Positions 25,564-37,349 of a stretch of 64,000 nt of DNA are shown here, piece after piece (the first letter of the stretch is position 1; the number at the start of each line of letters is the position of its first letter). The notes under the pieces were generated by a model. That model was not told where the DNA came from. It ran no database searches and worked only from the letters and a program-made list of their open reading frames with translations. The translations under genes were made by a program, and so were the position numbers. This stretch comes from Tetrahymena elliotti 4EA (lineage: Eukaryota > Ciliophora > Oligohymenophorea > Hymenostomatida > Tetrahymenidae), in the NCBI GenBank assembly GCA_000231825.2, contig JH720296.1, positions 434,001 through 498,000 of the forward strand, in the 5' to 3' direction.

Positions 25564-26247
25564 ATGAATGTTTTTAAAGAATTAGATCAATAATTCAAAG
25601 AGGTTATTTATTGATAAAAAATTAGAAATATCAGCCAAAGAAAAAAAAATTGTTTTATTTGTTTAAAAATAAAATCATCAAAGTAATTAATAATAATTAT
25701 TTTGGCAAAAAAATATGAATCCTTGATTCTTTAATTTTCAGCTATTATTCCTTAATTATCAATAATTCCATAAAATAATTGTCTGAAAATTTGAAATCCA
25801 ATTTCAAAAAAATAAAAAAATCTTATCTACTCAAAAAGATAGTTGTTTAATGAAAAAACACAAAATTAAATGCTATTCAATTAGTATTTGGAAAAATTTT
25901 TGAGAAAATGTGATATTTAAAAAAAAAATTGAAGGTTTAAACTCAAATAATTTTTTGAGGTAAATATTTGTATTTGATTGCCAGCATGATTTCTTCTTAT
26001 GATTGTCTTATTTATCATTTATTCTTGATATACTTTACTTCAGTATTTTTAGGAAATAGAAGAAATGATTCATAAAGTCTATAAGCCCAAGAGTATTTAA
26101 ATTTATTAATAAATATTTTTAGATCAACAAAAATACAAACCAGATGAAGAATTCAAAATAATTAATGATATATTTGAGTAAATATTTCTAGAAGAATAAG
26201 AAAATAGATAACCTTTAGGAGGATTTATTAATGATGAAGAAGATTGA
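25564..26247 (+). CDS. Possible small two-exon gene, unknown
   Basis: A candidate 77-residue protein: exon 25564-25602 (MNVFKELDQQFKE) joined in phase 0 to exon 26053-26247 (starting EIEEMIHKVYKPK and ending GGFINDEED before TGA 26245-26247). The second exon has charged, non-repetitive composition unlike the surrounding AT-rich spacer, which is why I report it. The first exon and the 450-nt intron with a GTTATT donor are guesses; the gene may instead start at the ATG at 26065-26067. No family is recognised. Confidence 0.35.
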
Positions 26248-26638
26248 CAATTTTTATTTAATTAATATGGGATTGTCTAAAATATTTTTAAATGCAAACA
26301 GATACTTGTAAATTAAATTAAATTGGATTAATTGTTTAAAAATAAAATCACAAAATAATTATTTATTTATTTTATAAAATTAGATAAATACTTGAGTCAT
26401 TCATAATAGAATAGTTCTTCCTTATTAAATTAATGTGAGATATGAAAAATAGATTTACATACAAATACTTGTATAGAAAATAAAAAAAGCTTTATTTTTA
26501 AGTTATTCATTCTAAAACTGTAAAATAAACAAAATTATTTTAATATTGAAAATAGAAAATTTTTTTTATTTGAAATAGTGTTTTTATCTATCAAAATATA
26601 TTTATAAAAGATAACGTAATTTTTCACATAAAGTATTT
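26248..26638. other. Convergent intergenic region
   Basis: 3' flanks of the small plus-strand candidate and of MSH6. AT-rich; nothing recognised. Confidence 0.5.
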
Positions 26639-29600
26639 TCAAATACCATTTTCTATTAATAATGAAAGAGTTTCATGACTTTGATGTGAAGCTTCAACTA
26701 TCGAATTAAACTTTTATGTTATTCTACGAACATTACCAATATTTTAATCTTCTGAATTCATGTAGTTTTCCATCTTGTGAGCTTTATCTATAACACTATC
26801 AGGGAGACCAGCCATTTTAGCAACATTTACACCAAAACTCTTTTGAGAAATACCTTTTTCGTATTTATATTTGAAGTTAATCTTTTTCTCCTTTTCAAAA
26901 TATTCATATTTCATGACATAAGATTCAACATTTTTATATAGTTTAAATTCATCAACAAGCATATGATAGTGAGTTGAAAATAGAGTTAAGCATTTTACAT
27001 TATCAACAAGGTATCTCAAAACACCATATGCTATGGAAACACCATCGAACGTACTAGTACCTCTTCCTAATTCATCTAATAAAACAAAGCTTGAATTAGT
27101 AGCTTCTTTTACAATATCTCCAGTTTCCTCCATTTCTACTAAAAATGTTGATTTCCCTTCTAACAATCTATCTGAAGCTCTAAATTAATAAATTAATTCG
27201 TTTTAAAATAAATATTTCTGTTAATCAAATTTACCCTATTCTACAGAAAATTCTATCTCTTATATTTGTTTTGAAACTTCTAGCTGGTATAAAGCAACCT
27301 AACTAAGCTAGGATAACAGCTAAGCAATTTTATCTTAGTAGAGTTGATTTACCACCCATGTTTGGACCTGTAACAAGCATACAAGTGACATTATCTTCAA
27401 AAATGGTGTCATTTGGGACTAAATTTTATTTGTTTTCCTTGAGAAGTTAAGGGTGATACATTTCCTTAAGTTCGAAAACGTTTTTATTTGAGCTTTCAGG
27501 AATAAAGACAGGCTTGCATCTTACTTTAAGTTTTAGAGAACACTTAGCCAAAGAACACAAGCAATCTAATTCACCAATACAGTTTACAGCCTATTATATA
27601 AATTAATTTATTTAAAGATGAAAAACTAAAAAAAAATTACTTGATAAAGCAAGTCTCTGTGTTGATAAAACAAATGGAAAAATCTTTCACAAAAAGGAGA
27701 AAGTGCTTTTTGTAATTGAACTTCAACTTTTTTAAGTTTTGTGCATAGGCTAATAATTTTATCTGTTTGGAATCTTTGATAATTTTTAACTTTAGAGGTA
27801 AGGTAAAGTTCTTTAGGCTTTTTAGAACCTTCAACTAACTTTTCAGGTATTTATATTTCCCATTACATTTTACTCTTGACTAATTTTATATCTTAATTAT
27901 TATTGAACTTTTTACGCCAAAATTGTGCTTCTGAATGCATTTTTTTATATATTTTTTTCATTTTAAAGACTATCTCATCATAAACTTAATCAGCTCCTGG
28001 TTTAGGTTGACAATAACCTTAATCATCCTGTTCAAGTTAGCTTTCAATTAATTCAACAAAAGGCTTCAAGTCAGGGAAAATACCAATAATTTATTGCTTT
28101 GAATTACTACTTGTGCTGCTTTGTCTTTTGAGTAATTTTTATGAAAGATATGATTTTGAATTACTTTGTGATCTAGTACTCTCCAAAATTTTATTAATTT
28201 ATTCAGGATCTTTAACAGTGACAAGCTTTTTCAGTTTTGCGGATTTAAAGCTTTTTAAAAAAATCAATTTAAAAATTTAATTAATAATTTAATAAAATGT
28301 TTACTTATCTTAATAATCTTTAAATGTGAGTAAAATTTCTTCTAAATTTTTTAAATCTTCCACCAAAGAGTAAGCATCTTTTAATCTTACGTTAGAGAAA
28401 TTTTCAAAAGAAGTAGGTTTAAGTCTTGACTTTTATGATGAATTAAATATTTTGCTGATTTATCTCTCAACATCTCCCAATTTACTGAGCTTTTTATCAA
28501 ATTAATCAATGACATCCTCAATTTTCATGAGATCTTCTATAGCTTCCTATCTCTATTCAATTTGTTACACACTTTTTAAAGGATAAGAAAGCCATCTTTT
28601 AAGCATTCTTCTTCCAAACTGGGTTTTAGTGTAGTCAATAAATGACATCAAAGAACTTTATAATTTTAAATTTTTAAAAAAAATGTAAATAAAATATTTT
28701 TAAATCAAAATATATATACCCATCTGCAGTAACACGGTTTTATAAATTAACTTCAAATATATCTAAATTTTCAATAGCATGTGCATCTAAATGAAGATAA
28801 GTATTTTTTTAAACAGTAGAATCTAAAAGAGAGAAAGCACCAAGTCTAAAAACGTTATCGTTTAATTTCAACTTTCTCAAATAACTTAACTTTTTTTTGA
28901 AAAAAAATAAATGATTTAAAAAAGGAAAAATATTCAAAGTTAATTACTCCCAACATTAAGGCTTAAAGCATCATGTAATATTGATATTCTATATCAAAGC
29001 AGGGTTCATCATCTTCCTCTTCATTTTGCATATCTTAAGAATTTTTATTATTTCCTTTTTTTTAAAGATCTTCTTCGAATTTCTTTTTATCCAAATTATA
29101 CATTTCTTCTAAATCTTTTAGTAGTAATGGGTAATCACTGCTAAGCTAACCATAAGTAAATTTAGGCTCTTTCTTTACTTCAGGCTTATAAAAATTTTCT
29201 ATATCATCATCGTCATCACTTTAACTGTTGCTACCATCTTCTTCATCCTAGCTTTTAGACTTTTCTTCATCAGAACTATCGTCTTAATCTTCATCATCAC
29301 TTTATTTTTTTTTACGATTGTTTTTCTTCTAATTATTATTTGTTTTAGTTTTTTCAATATCCATTTAACTATTTTTCTTTTTATCAGGATCTTCAATAGG
29401 AATCTTTTCTCTAAATTCATTTTTAAGCTCTTCAAAAATGCTTTAAAGCTCATAAAACTCAAAAGATTTATCAAATGTGAATTATGGCTTGCAAGTTGTT
29501 TTACAAATATTTTTAGTTTATTCAGAAAGATTATTAAAGACAGAGTGAATTTCAACTGGCTTCATTTTTCTTAAAATTGTACGAATTTGATTTCCAGCAG

Positions 29601-31203
29601 GATCATTTTTAATATCATCAAGATAGATTTAATGAGTAGTGCAATCAATAAGTACTATACCAAAAGAATGATCAGTTTCACTCTCGACTACACACATCAA
29701 ATATCTTGCATTATAATCTTCAACATTATCTACAAAATCAGTATATGTACCCTTAGTAATAATCTAAGTAACTTCTCTCTTTTTATTTTTAAAACAAAAA
29801 ATTCAATAAAAATTCTAAAAGTTCTTTTTAAATTACTTTAATAAGATATTATTCATTGGATCTATCATCAGAAAATTACACTTAATCCACTACTAAACAT
29901 GATTTATCTGCTTTTTCAAGAAGCTCCTTTACATATAAACGATAGTGATTATCAAAAATATTAGCAACAGGTCTTTTACCCCAAACCCCAATATAACAAT
30001 CAAAAAGCTTTTTCATGAGGATAGCATCAGTATAAAAACAAACAAAGTTTCTTCCAAATCTAAAAAATACTACCTTATCAAAATGCTTAATTTTAATTTT
30101 CCAATATTATCTATTATTTTAATAAAATTTTAATTAAAAAATATATTAGCAATATAAATAGCTGACTAGAATAAAGGGGTTTCTTTCTTAAGTTCCTAAA
30201 TAGGAATATATAAAGTAGATGGATCATAATCTGGATCATTTACTGATCTACCATCTGCATCCTTCAAATACTACTTGGTCAAAAAGTAAGGTAATTCATA
30301 TTAATCTTCTATATCAACTTTTCCTTGCTCCTTTTATACATCTATAATATGATTTTCATCAGAATTTTCAGGAGCTTTAGGAGGCCTTTTAGCTCCTTTT
30401 TAATTATTTCCTTCTTCACTTGCTCCATTTGTTTTTTTATTTTTCTTTTAAACTCTCTTCTTATTCTTTTTACCTTTCTCTTCAAAGTCATCATCATCTG
30501 AATTCAACTCATCACCTTCTTCTTCTTCCTCCTCTAAGTCATTATCAGCTTCTTCATCCTTAAAATCTTCATCTTCCTATTCAGGAGTATATTCATCTTC
30601 CTCATCTTCTTCTTTGTAGGAGATTTTTTTCACAACTCTTGAAGTACGCTTTGCAGTTTATTTGGTTTCTGTTTCTTTTTCATTCTTTTTATTTTTATCT
30701 CCATTAGTAGTTTTTTTATTTTTAACAGTGAATTCTTCTTCCTCTTCATCGTAAGATTCGCTTTCACTAATTTTCTTTTTATTTTTAGCAGCTCTACTTG
30801 TTTTTGTTGCAGCTGCAGCAGAAGAATTTTTATCTTTATTATTATTTGCAAATACATCATCCTCGCTACTTTCTTCCTCCTTTACAATAATTTCTTTAGG
30901 AGTAGGAGCAGATTTCTTTTTCAGTGGTGCTACAGGAAAGAGCTCTTTGTCGTCCCCTTCAGACTCACTTAATTATATTTTTTTCAAACCTTTTTTAATG
31001 TTTGAAGTACTACTTTTTTCATCAGATTTTTCTTTTGATTATACATTTTTAGCATTAGCCCTAGAATTGGAATTGGTTGCTTTTTTTGTATTAGGAGTTT
31101 TCTAAACAACTTAATCATCACTCTCTTCAGAATCAATGGCATTCTTCTTAGAGGAAGATTTGGTTTCCTTAACTTCACTTGACTTTGTTTTTTTAGGTGG
31201 CAT
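26639..31203 (-). CDS. MSH6: DNA mismatch repair ATPase MSH6
   Basis: MutS-family subunit that pairs with MSH2 to bind base mismatches and small loops in the nucleus. Eight exons close in phase: 30167-31203, 29837-30110, 28948-29778, 28720-28889, 28305-28655, 27641-28250, 27235-27590 and 26639-27179; about 1,389 residues. Residues 1-290 are a Lys/Ser/Glu-rich disordered arm with long acidic runs. The mismatch-binding domain follows (QQYWKIKIKHFDKVVFFRFG, then DAILMKKLFDCYIGVWGKRP). The connector holds an extra acidic insert (about 565-635). Lever and clamp follow (FIDYTKTQFGRRMLKRWL, EAIEDLM). The ATPase has Walker A GPNMGGKSTLLRQ (about 1165-1177), GASDRLLEGKSTFLVEM, Walker B LLDELGRGTSTFDG and the switch STHYH. 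I see no PWWP domain and no clear PCNA-binding box in the arm. The FxE mismatch wedge is not standard: the usual GKFYELFE region reads GRNFVCFYTDA. Confidence 0.95.
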
Positions 31204-32301
31204 CTTTTTATAAACACTATATTGAGAAGTCTTTAGTTATGCTTTGTGATTTTTAATGATATAAAAAAGATATTGGTTTAATTTAATAATAAATGAATGA
31301 ATTTGATTCTATTTATAAATTATGTTATATGAGTCAACTTTGATTTATCTAGCAAGCTACAAATTAAACTTTGTAAAGTCTCGCGCGAAATCAAATTCAT
31401 TATAAATTCAAGATTTTTAACAAAATTCATCAAATTTGAAAATAAATATTCTATCAACATTCTATTTTACTTGTTTATACACGTTAAAAATACTACCATG
31501 TTCTCAATCTTATTTTTATTAAAAATAAACCAATTTCTTTCTTTTAAGTGATGAAAAAATAATTTTATTTTAAAATCTTTTAATTTAATATATTCAAATA
31601 AAAACAATTAAATGCTATGAAAAATAATATTTTTATTAAAAAAGAATAAAAATAGATTAAAAATTTCAATCAAATCTAATGATTTTAATTATTTTTTTAT
31701 CTTTCAGCAATTTAAAAAAAATATAAAATTAATTTGCAAATAAAAATAATTGTGACTAAATTTGGTTTTTATAATATCAGTTTTAAATTTATTAAATATC
31801 TAAAGAATATTTCAAGGAAATAAATCAGCATTAATTATCTTTCAATTCTTCCTTAGACATCAATCAAATTTATTTAGTTTAAAAATTCCATTTTAATTTT
31901 AAACTTTAAATAAGTTGAAGCATACATAATAAAATTCATTTTTTTTAAAAAAAGTTTTAAAATAAATTATTTATTCAAAGTTTCAAGTAAATTGTTTGAC
32001 TATAAATTATTTTTTTAATCAATAACTGACTTTAAGAAAGTATATTTAAATGTTAATTTTGAAAACTTAAATAAATTTAAGTGTATTCAATTCATATTGT
32101 TGTTTTTAAAAGTGTTAAAAATGAAAAAATGTTTTAATAGAAGCATTTAATTTTATTACAATAACACAAATTGGTTTATTTTAAGTATCTTTATTTTAGT
32201 TAACAATTCTAAAAATGTTTAAAATTAAATTATTTTTTTAATCTATCAACTTTAACTTCTATTAAAAAAATATTTTTAAAACTGGATTCTAAAAATTCAA
32301 A
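31204..32301. other. Intergenic region
   Basis: 1.1 kb between the MSH6 start and the MTHFS stop. AT-rich with homopolymer runs; the only GC-rich speck is TCGCGCGAAATC near 31380. Nothing else recognised. Confidence 0.5.
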
Positions 32302-32961
32302 TCATTTTTAATAGATTCCTTTTTCAGTTATTATACAATCTAAAGGCTCATCTTATTCTTCTGTAGGTAAGTCTTAAATATATTAACACTCAAATCCTAT
32401 TCCCACAAATTTAAGCTTAATTTAACTAATATTATTTTAATAATAACTTTAAAATTTTAAATTATTTTTTTTAATTTACTTTTCTTTATAATATTTTATT
32501 GTTCTATCAAAATGTCCACCACCAAACCCTATTCTTTGCAATGTCAGCTTATCAAAACCTAAAAATGGTGTTAAAATTATGTTAGGAACTACTTCAGGAG
32601 AATCCTCAGAAGGGATGGGAATATTATAATGCCCAGTAATTAATTAAGTATCTGATTTGAATTCTCTAAAATAAAGGGGTTTTAGCTCTTCATTTTTTAA
32701 ATGAACAGGTAAAGCGCAGGTATACTTATCCTGTAAATTTTTGATTACTTCTACACAATTAATTTCACTTTAAATTGGATAAAAACCTGCCAATATAATA
32801 TTTTATTTAGGAAATTCTGCTTTTATTGTATTAATATAGCTCTATAAATTCAGAGAAACATCAACAAAAATTTGTTATAGCGAGCTTTGGCTCTGAGATT
32901 TTATAAAATCTGCTCTGTTTTATTTTAATTGAGATCTTAAAGTCTATTTTATGCAATTCAT
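32302..32961 (-). CDS. MTHFS: 5-formyltetrahydrofolate cyclo-ligase
   Basis: ATP-dependent conversion of 5-formyl-THF to 5,10-methenyl-THF, part of one-carbon metabolism. Two exons, 32480-32961 and 32302-32425 (54-nt intron, phase 2), give 201 residues, the usual family length. The start MNCIKQTLRSQLKQNR fits the family's basic N-terminal helix; no ATG lies upstream in frame before a likely UTR. Landmarks: ILAGFYPIQSEIN (substrate loop), IPIPSEDSPEVVPNIILTPF, FLGFDKLTLQRIGFGGGHFD (the glycine-rich phosphate loop, normally RxGxGGGYYDR) and the C-terminal VGIGFECQYI...DCIITEKGIY. In the Gly loop the usual GGGYYDR reads GGGHFDR, a mild variant. The neighbours are unrelated. Confidence 0.92.
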
Positions 32962-33797
32962 ATCTATTTGGGTTTATAGGATTTTTTAAATTAATAAAAA
33001 ATAAACGATTAAAACAAAACATTTAAAAAGTATTCTAAGAACCAACAAAAATTTATTTATTTTTTTTATGAAAAAATCATTTTTAAAGAGGATGCAAATA
33101 AATTTTTATTTCAATAAAGAATCATTTAAAAATTATTTTATGATATGATATTTCCTTCATTTTATTAACAAGTATAAAGAAAGAAATTCAACATTTTGCA
33201 AAAATTTTTATTCATAATAGAAATATTAAATAAATATATTTTTAATAAATTTAGAATAAAATTATCATAAATCAAGATTTCATTAAATAATATTTTAACA
33301 TTTTTAAATAGAATTATCATTAACCTCTGACAATAAAATAATATGGAAAAATAATTTTTAAAAGAATTATTAAAGATAAAATACAAATAAAAAAAATTTA
33401 TTTTTTATTTAACTTTCATAGCAAAAAAAATTTGGAATATAATGAAAATATTGTTTTAGATTAAAAAATATGATAAAATAGTTCTCAAAACAAAAAGAAA
33501 ATATTTAATTTTTTTAAACTTAAAATAGTTTTCTTTTTTTATTAAAATAAAACATTTAAGAATCAAATTCTTAAGACTATTAAAATTATTCCCAATTTAA
33601 ATAAAAAAATAAAAATTTGAACTTGTCATTTTGAATTTAAATTGATTTATAAAAGAGTAAGAAAATGGATTTAATAAATTCTTTAAGGATAGCAAATAAA
33701 TACTATTTTATTCAATAAACATGTAGTTTAAAAATCTTAGATATTGATTTGAAGATAATACAAATTATTTATATTAACTAATATTTTAACTATATCA
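32962..33797. other. Intergenic region
   Basis: AT-rich spacer between the MTHFS 5' end and the TyrRS 3' end. The open frame at 33165-33386 on the minus strand is Phe/Asn/Ile-rich and looks random. Confidence 0.5.
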
Positions 33798-35630
33798 TCA
33801 GGCTTATTTAGCAGCGGCTTATTCTTATTATTATTGTTATTGTTATTGCTATTATTATTATTATTCTTTTTGTAATTTCTATTATTACCAAAATTTAATT
33901 TGAGTTAATAGTTATTTGGCTACAGGATCGTTTTAGAAATGATCACGGACGGGTTGGATTAACTTGTTAAGAGCAATTTTAACAGCAGCCTTCAAATCAC
34001 CAGGATGAACTTTTCCTTCGATGTAATCTTTTTCAAGTTCTTCATAGGTGTTATAAGTACTATTTATTTTATTTATCATTAAAATTTATTTAAAATTAAT
34101 ATTTTATTTACATGTCACCACCGTTTTCAGGTTTACGGAGAAGTTAAATTTTATTGAAAGCACCAAAAACAATACTCTTAGTGTAGTCCATAATAGGATT
34201 AACGAATTACTTGCCATCCTCAGAATAAACTTCCTTGGGTTTACAATAGGCACCATCAATCTTTTTGTTAACATCTTCTTCAGTATCTTCCATAAAAATA
34301 GCACTCATAGGATCACTTTTACTCATTTTAGCTTGTCCTTCCTTTAAACCACTAAGCATATCTTCATTTAAATAGTTTTTAAAAAATGTTTAATAAGCTT
34401 ATTAATGAATTTATAATAATTTTTAAACGAAAAAAATGATTATTCTAGAAATATTTCATTCTTTTTATTAGAATAGATTATTATTATATTTCAAAGTATT
34501 TTACGGTGAGAAACAATAACAGGGGTATGGAGCTTGTAGTTATTATCAGGCTTAGAAACATATTCTCTGGCAAGCATATTAACTTTACGCTGATCTTTTC
34601 CCAAAGAGCAGATATCAGCCTTTAAGTGGAAGATATCAGTGCATTACATAGCAGGATATAACAATTAGGAGACAGCCAATTCATCACTTTCAGCTCTTCC
34701 CATAATTTAAGAACACTTTTTCATTCTTGTAATATTAAACTTTCTAGCAACATCAATAACTTGAAGCCAGTAATCGTTGGACTTCTTATTAATTTCATCA
34801 GAACACCATAAAAATTTGACATTGTGCATTTTCTAAGATATTTTAAAAAATTTTATTTTTATTTACTTTCCTAATAAATATAACTAAAAAATTCTTTTCT
34901 ATTTTAATTCTTATTACCATTCCTGCAGCCTTCCAGGTTTCAATAAAATAACGACCAACAGTTCTAATCTTTTCTAAATCACCTAAAATTATTTTTGAAG
35001 ATTTTTTGAGTAAACAGGAATAAAACTTTGTTTTTAATTTTTAGTTTTTTGATATTTCAAAATATTATAATTTACCATCCATCTTATTGTTAAGTAAAGC
35101 GAACCAATCAGCAACCCAGAAAATGAAAATACAACCTGCATCAACAAGCTTATTAACATTAATTGCTCTCATAATACCTTGTGCTATGTGCATTCTACCA
35201 GAGGGTTCGAAACCATCATAGCAAATAGGGAATTGCTTAGTTGCTAATAACTTTTTAAGTTCATCTTCTTGAACTATTTCTTCACCAAAACTCTTGATGA
35301 GTTCGAATCTTTTTCTCAAAGAAAATCTAAATTGTTAAAATATAAAATTAATAAACAGTTTTTGTTTAAAATATTTTTAATTTGTTTTTTTAATAGTCTT
35401 TCTAAACACTTTAACAATTTTTTCTTTTAATCATTAGACATTTATGTAAATTTTTTAATTAATTTATACTTGCTGGGTTAAGGATCAAAAGCAGCATTTA
35501 AATCTATAGATGGTGCTATTGGCTTATACATTCTTAAAAGATTCTATTTAAGCTAAACTACTTCTTCTTCGATTTCGTCATGAAGCTTAAATTATAATCC
35601 ACCAGTCAAGTAGTTGATTTTTGTATCCAT
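33798..35630 (-). CDS. Cytosolic tyrosyl-tRNA synthetase with polyglutamine tail
   Basis: Class I synthetase charging tRNA-Tyr in the cytosol. Six exons in phase: 35470-35630, 35076-35326, 34918-34982, 34505-34832, 34112-34361 and 33798-34059; 438 residues. Landmarks: [15 protein letters not shown], where HIAQG is the HIGH motif; [36 protein letters not shown] with KMSKS; and the anticodon part [20 protein letters not shown] and [12 protein letters not shown]. The absence of bacterial S4 or EMAP-type extensions and the KMSKS context mark it as the eukaryotic/archaeal form. After the core the C-terminus is KFWQQQKLQKE, then 13 consecutive Gln encoded by a mix of TAA, TAG and CAA, then EQAAAKQA and TGA (33798-33800). 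The repeat is therefore a codon-mixed polyQ rather than a pure trinucleotide run. Confidence 0.95.
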
Positions 35631-37349
35631 TTTAAATTTCTTTTCTTTTGCTATACTTCTTAAACTTTTTATTTAATTAATTTTTAGTATATTTATATTT
35701 ATTTAAAGAAAAGTAAAAATCTTTGTCAAATCTTAAATAGTACTCTTTAATATCAATGTATCTTAAATATCTAAGTCTTTCATCACACTCATTGTTTTTG
35801 GCATTAATTAACAAAAAATAAATCTAAATTTTTAAAGGTAATATATTGTAATAAATCATATAATATTTAAAAAATATCAAAATATATGCAAATTTTCCAA
35901 AATATTAGTGACTAAGTAGATCTTATAATGTCTATTTACTATTTCTTAATAGACAATTTATCCAAAAATGTAGAAATAGTTAGTAAGTAAATTTAACAAT
36001 TTTAAAAATTATATATCACAATCCTTTATAATAAATATCAAATAAAGTATATTTCATTATGTAATTTTTATAATAGCCTTTATTTAATTTCAAAACATGC
36101 TTAAAAAGTAAAAAAACAAAGATGAGCCAATGAGTGCAAAATATTTTTTAAATAAGTAAAATATAGGAGAAGTTTAGCTTTCTTAAAATAAAGAGATTAA
36201 ATATTTTACTTTAAAATGATTTCAAATTAAAATAATTTACTTTTTTTCTAAAAATGTATTTTAAAGAGACACAGATTAAATTTCTATTCGAAAAAAATTA
36301 TAAACTAATTTAAAGAAATTAGAGTTTGAGATATTTATATAAAAAAAGTATGGGTAGGTTAGCCTAAAAAATTTAGCAAAGTAAGAAATCTTTAGAATAA
36401 TATCCTCTTAACCTCTCAACTAACAATATAAAAATAAATTGTTTTGATTAAAGTTAAAATAGAAAATATAAATTTAAATGAAAAAAACATTTTTATTGTT
36501 TTTTATTAATTTATTTTAACAAGTAAAATGTTTTTGTTATTAAAAAAAAAACAAATATTTATAAAATAATATTTAGCAAAATTCAATTAAGAGAAAAGGT
36601 AATAAATTTTTGGTTTTTGTTACTTAATTAGATAATATTTGGCTTAAAAAATATAATCAGAGTTGAGTTCTATTTTATGAATTTTCATTTATTATTTATT
36701 GATTTATAATGAATATTGTTTGTTTAGGAATCTGTCTCTTAGACATGTAAAAAGTAATTTGAAATAAAAAATACAATAAAATAAATTAAATAAAGTTATC
36801 CGTTAAAATCTTTAGAATAGGGATTTGGACTAAAAAGATAAAGAAATAAATGGAGGATGTAAGCAAAGGATAAATGTTAAATTTAAAATACTCTTGAGAG
36901 TAATTAAATGGGAGTCTAGAAAAATTTGTAGTTACTGAATTTAATTGGGTTTTATGTAAGTAAATTCAAACAAAAATTATTGATACATCACTGTTTCTCT
37001 AAGTAAAAAATAATGGTTAAATGCATTTTATTATTAAAAATTAATAAATTATTTATTGATTTTGATGTTAATTAAGAAGAAATGGATGGCCTTTAATTAA
37101 AAAGAGTGGGAAATTGAGTAGATTGCATTGCCTATCAATAACATTAACTTTCTTTAATAAATTATTAATTAGAAATAATATTAATAATTAATAAAAGTAA
37201 AGAAAAAATATACTTTAAAACACGACAAAATATCTTCAAATATAAGAAATAACAATCAATTAAAAAAGGGGAAAACTAATAAAAGGGCAAACGAATATTT
37301 GCAATTCAACATTCGAAAGTGAAGGCCTTATTTTATTAAACAAGCAATC
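35631..37349. other. 1.7-kb divergent intergenic region
   Basis: Lies between the TyrRS start (minus) and the Gln/Ser-rich gene start (plus), so it holds both promoters. AT-rich. The last ~100 nt before 37350 are slightly richer in G/C and probably 5' UTR. No element was recognised. Confidence 0.5.

Noticed and set aside
29587..29841. Plus-strand open frame of 84 codons
   Set aside because: It lies antisense to MSH6 exon 3 and the adjoining intron and has no family resemblance; the minus strand carries the conserved domain.
33165..33386. Minus-strand open frame of 73 codons in the MTHFS-TyrRS spacer
   Set aside because: Composition is Phe/Asn/Ile/Leu with no conserved spacing, as expected from random AT-rich DNA with few stop codons.
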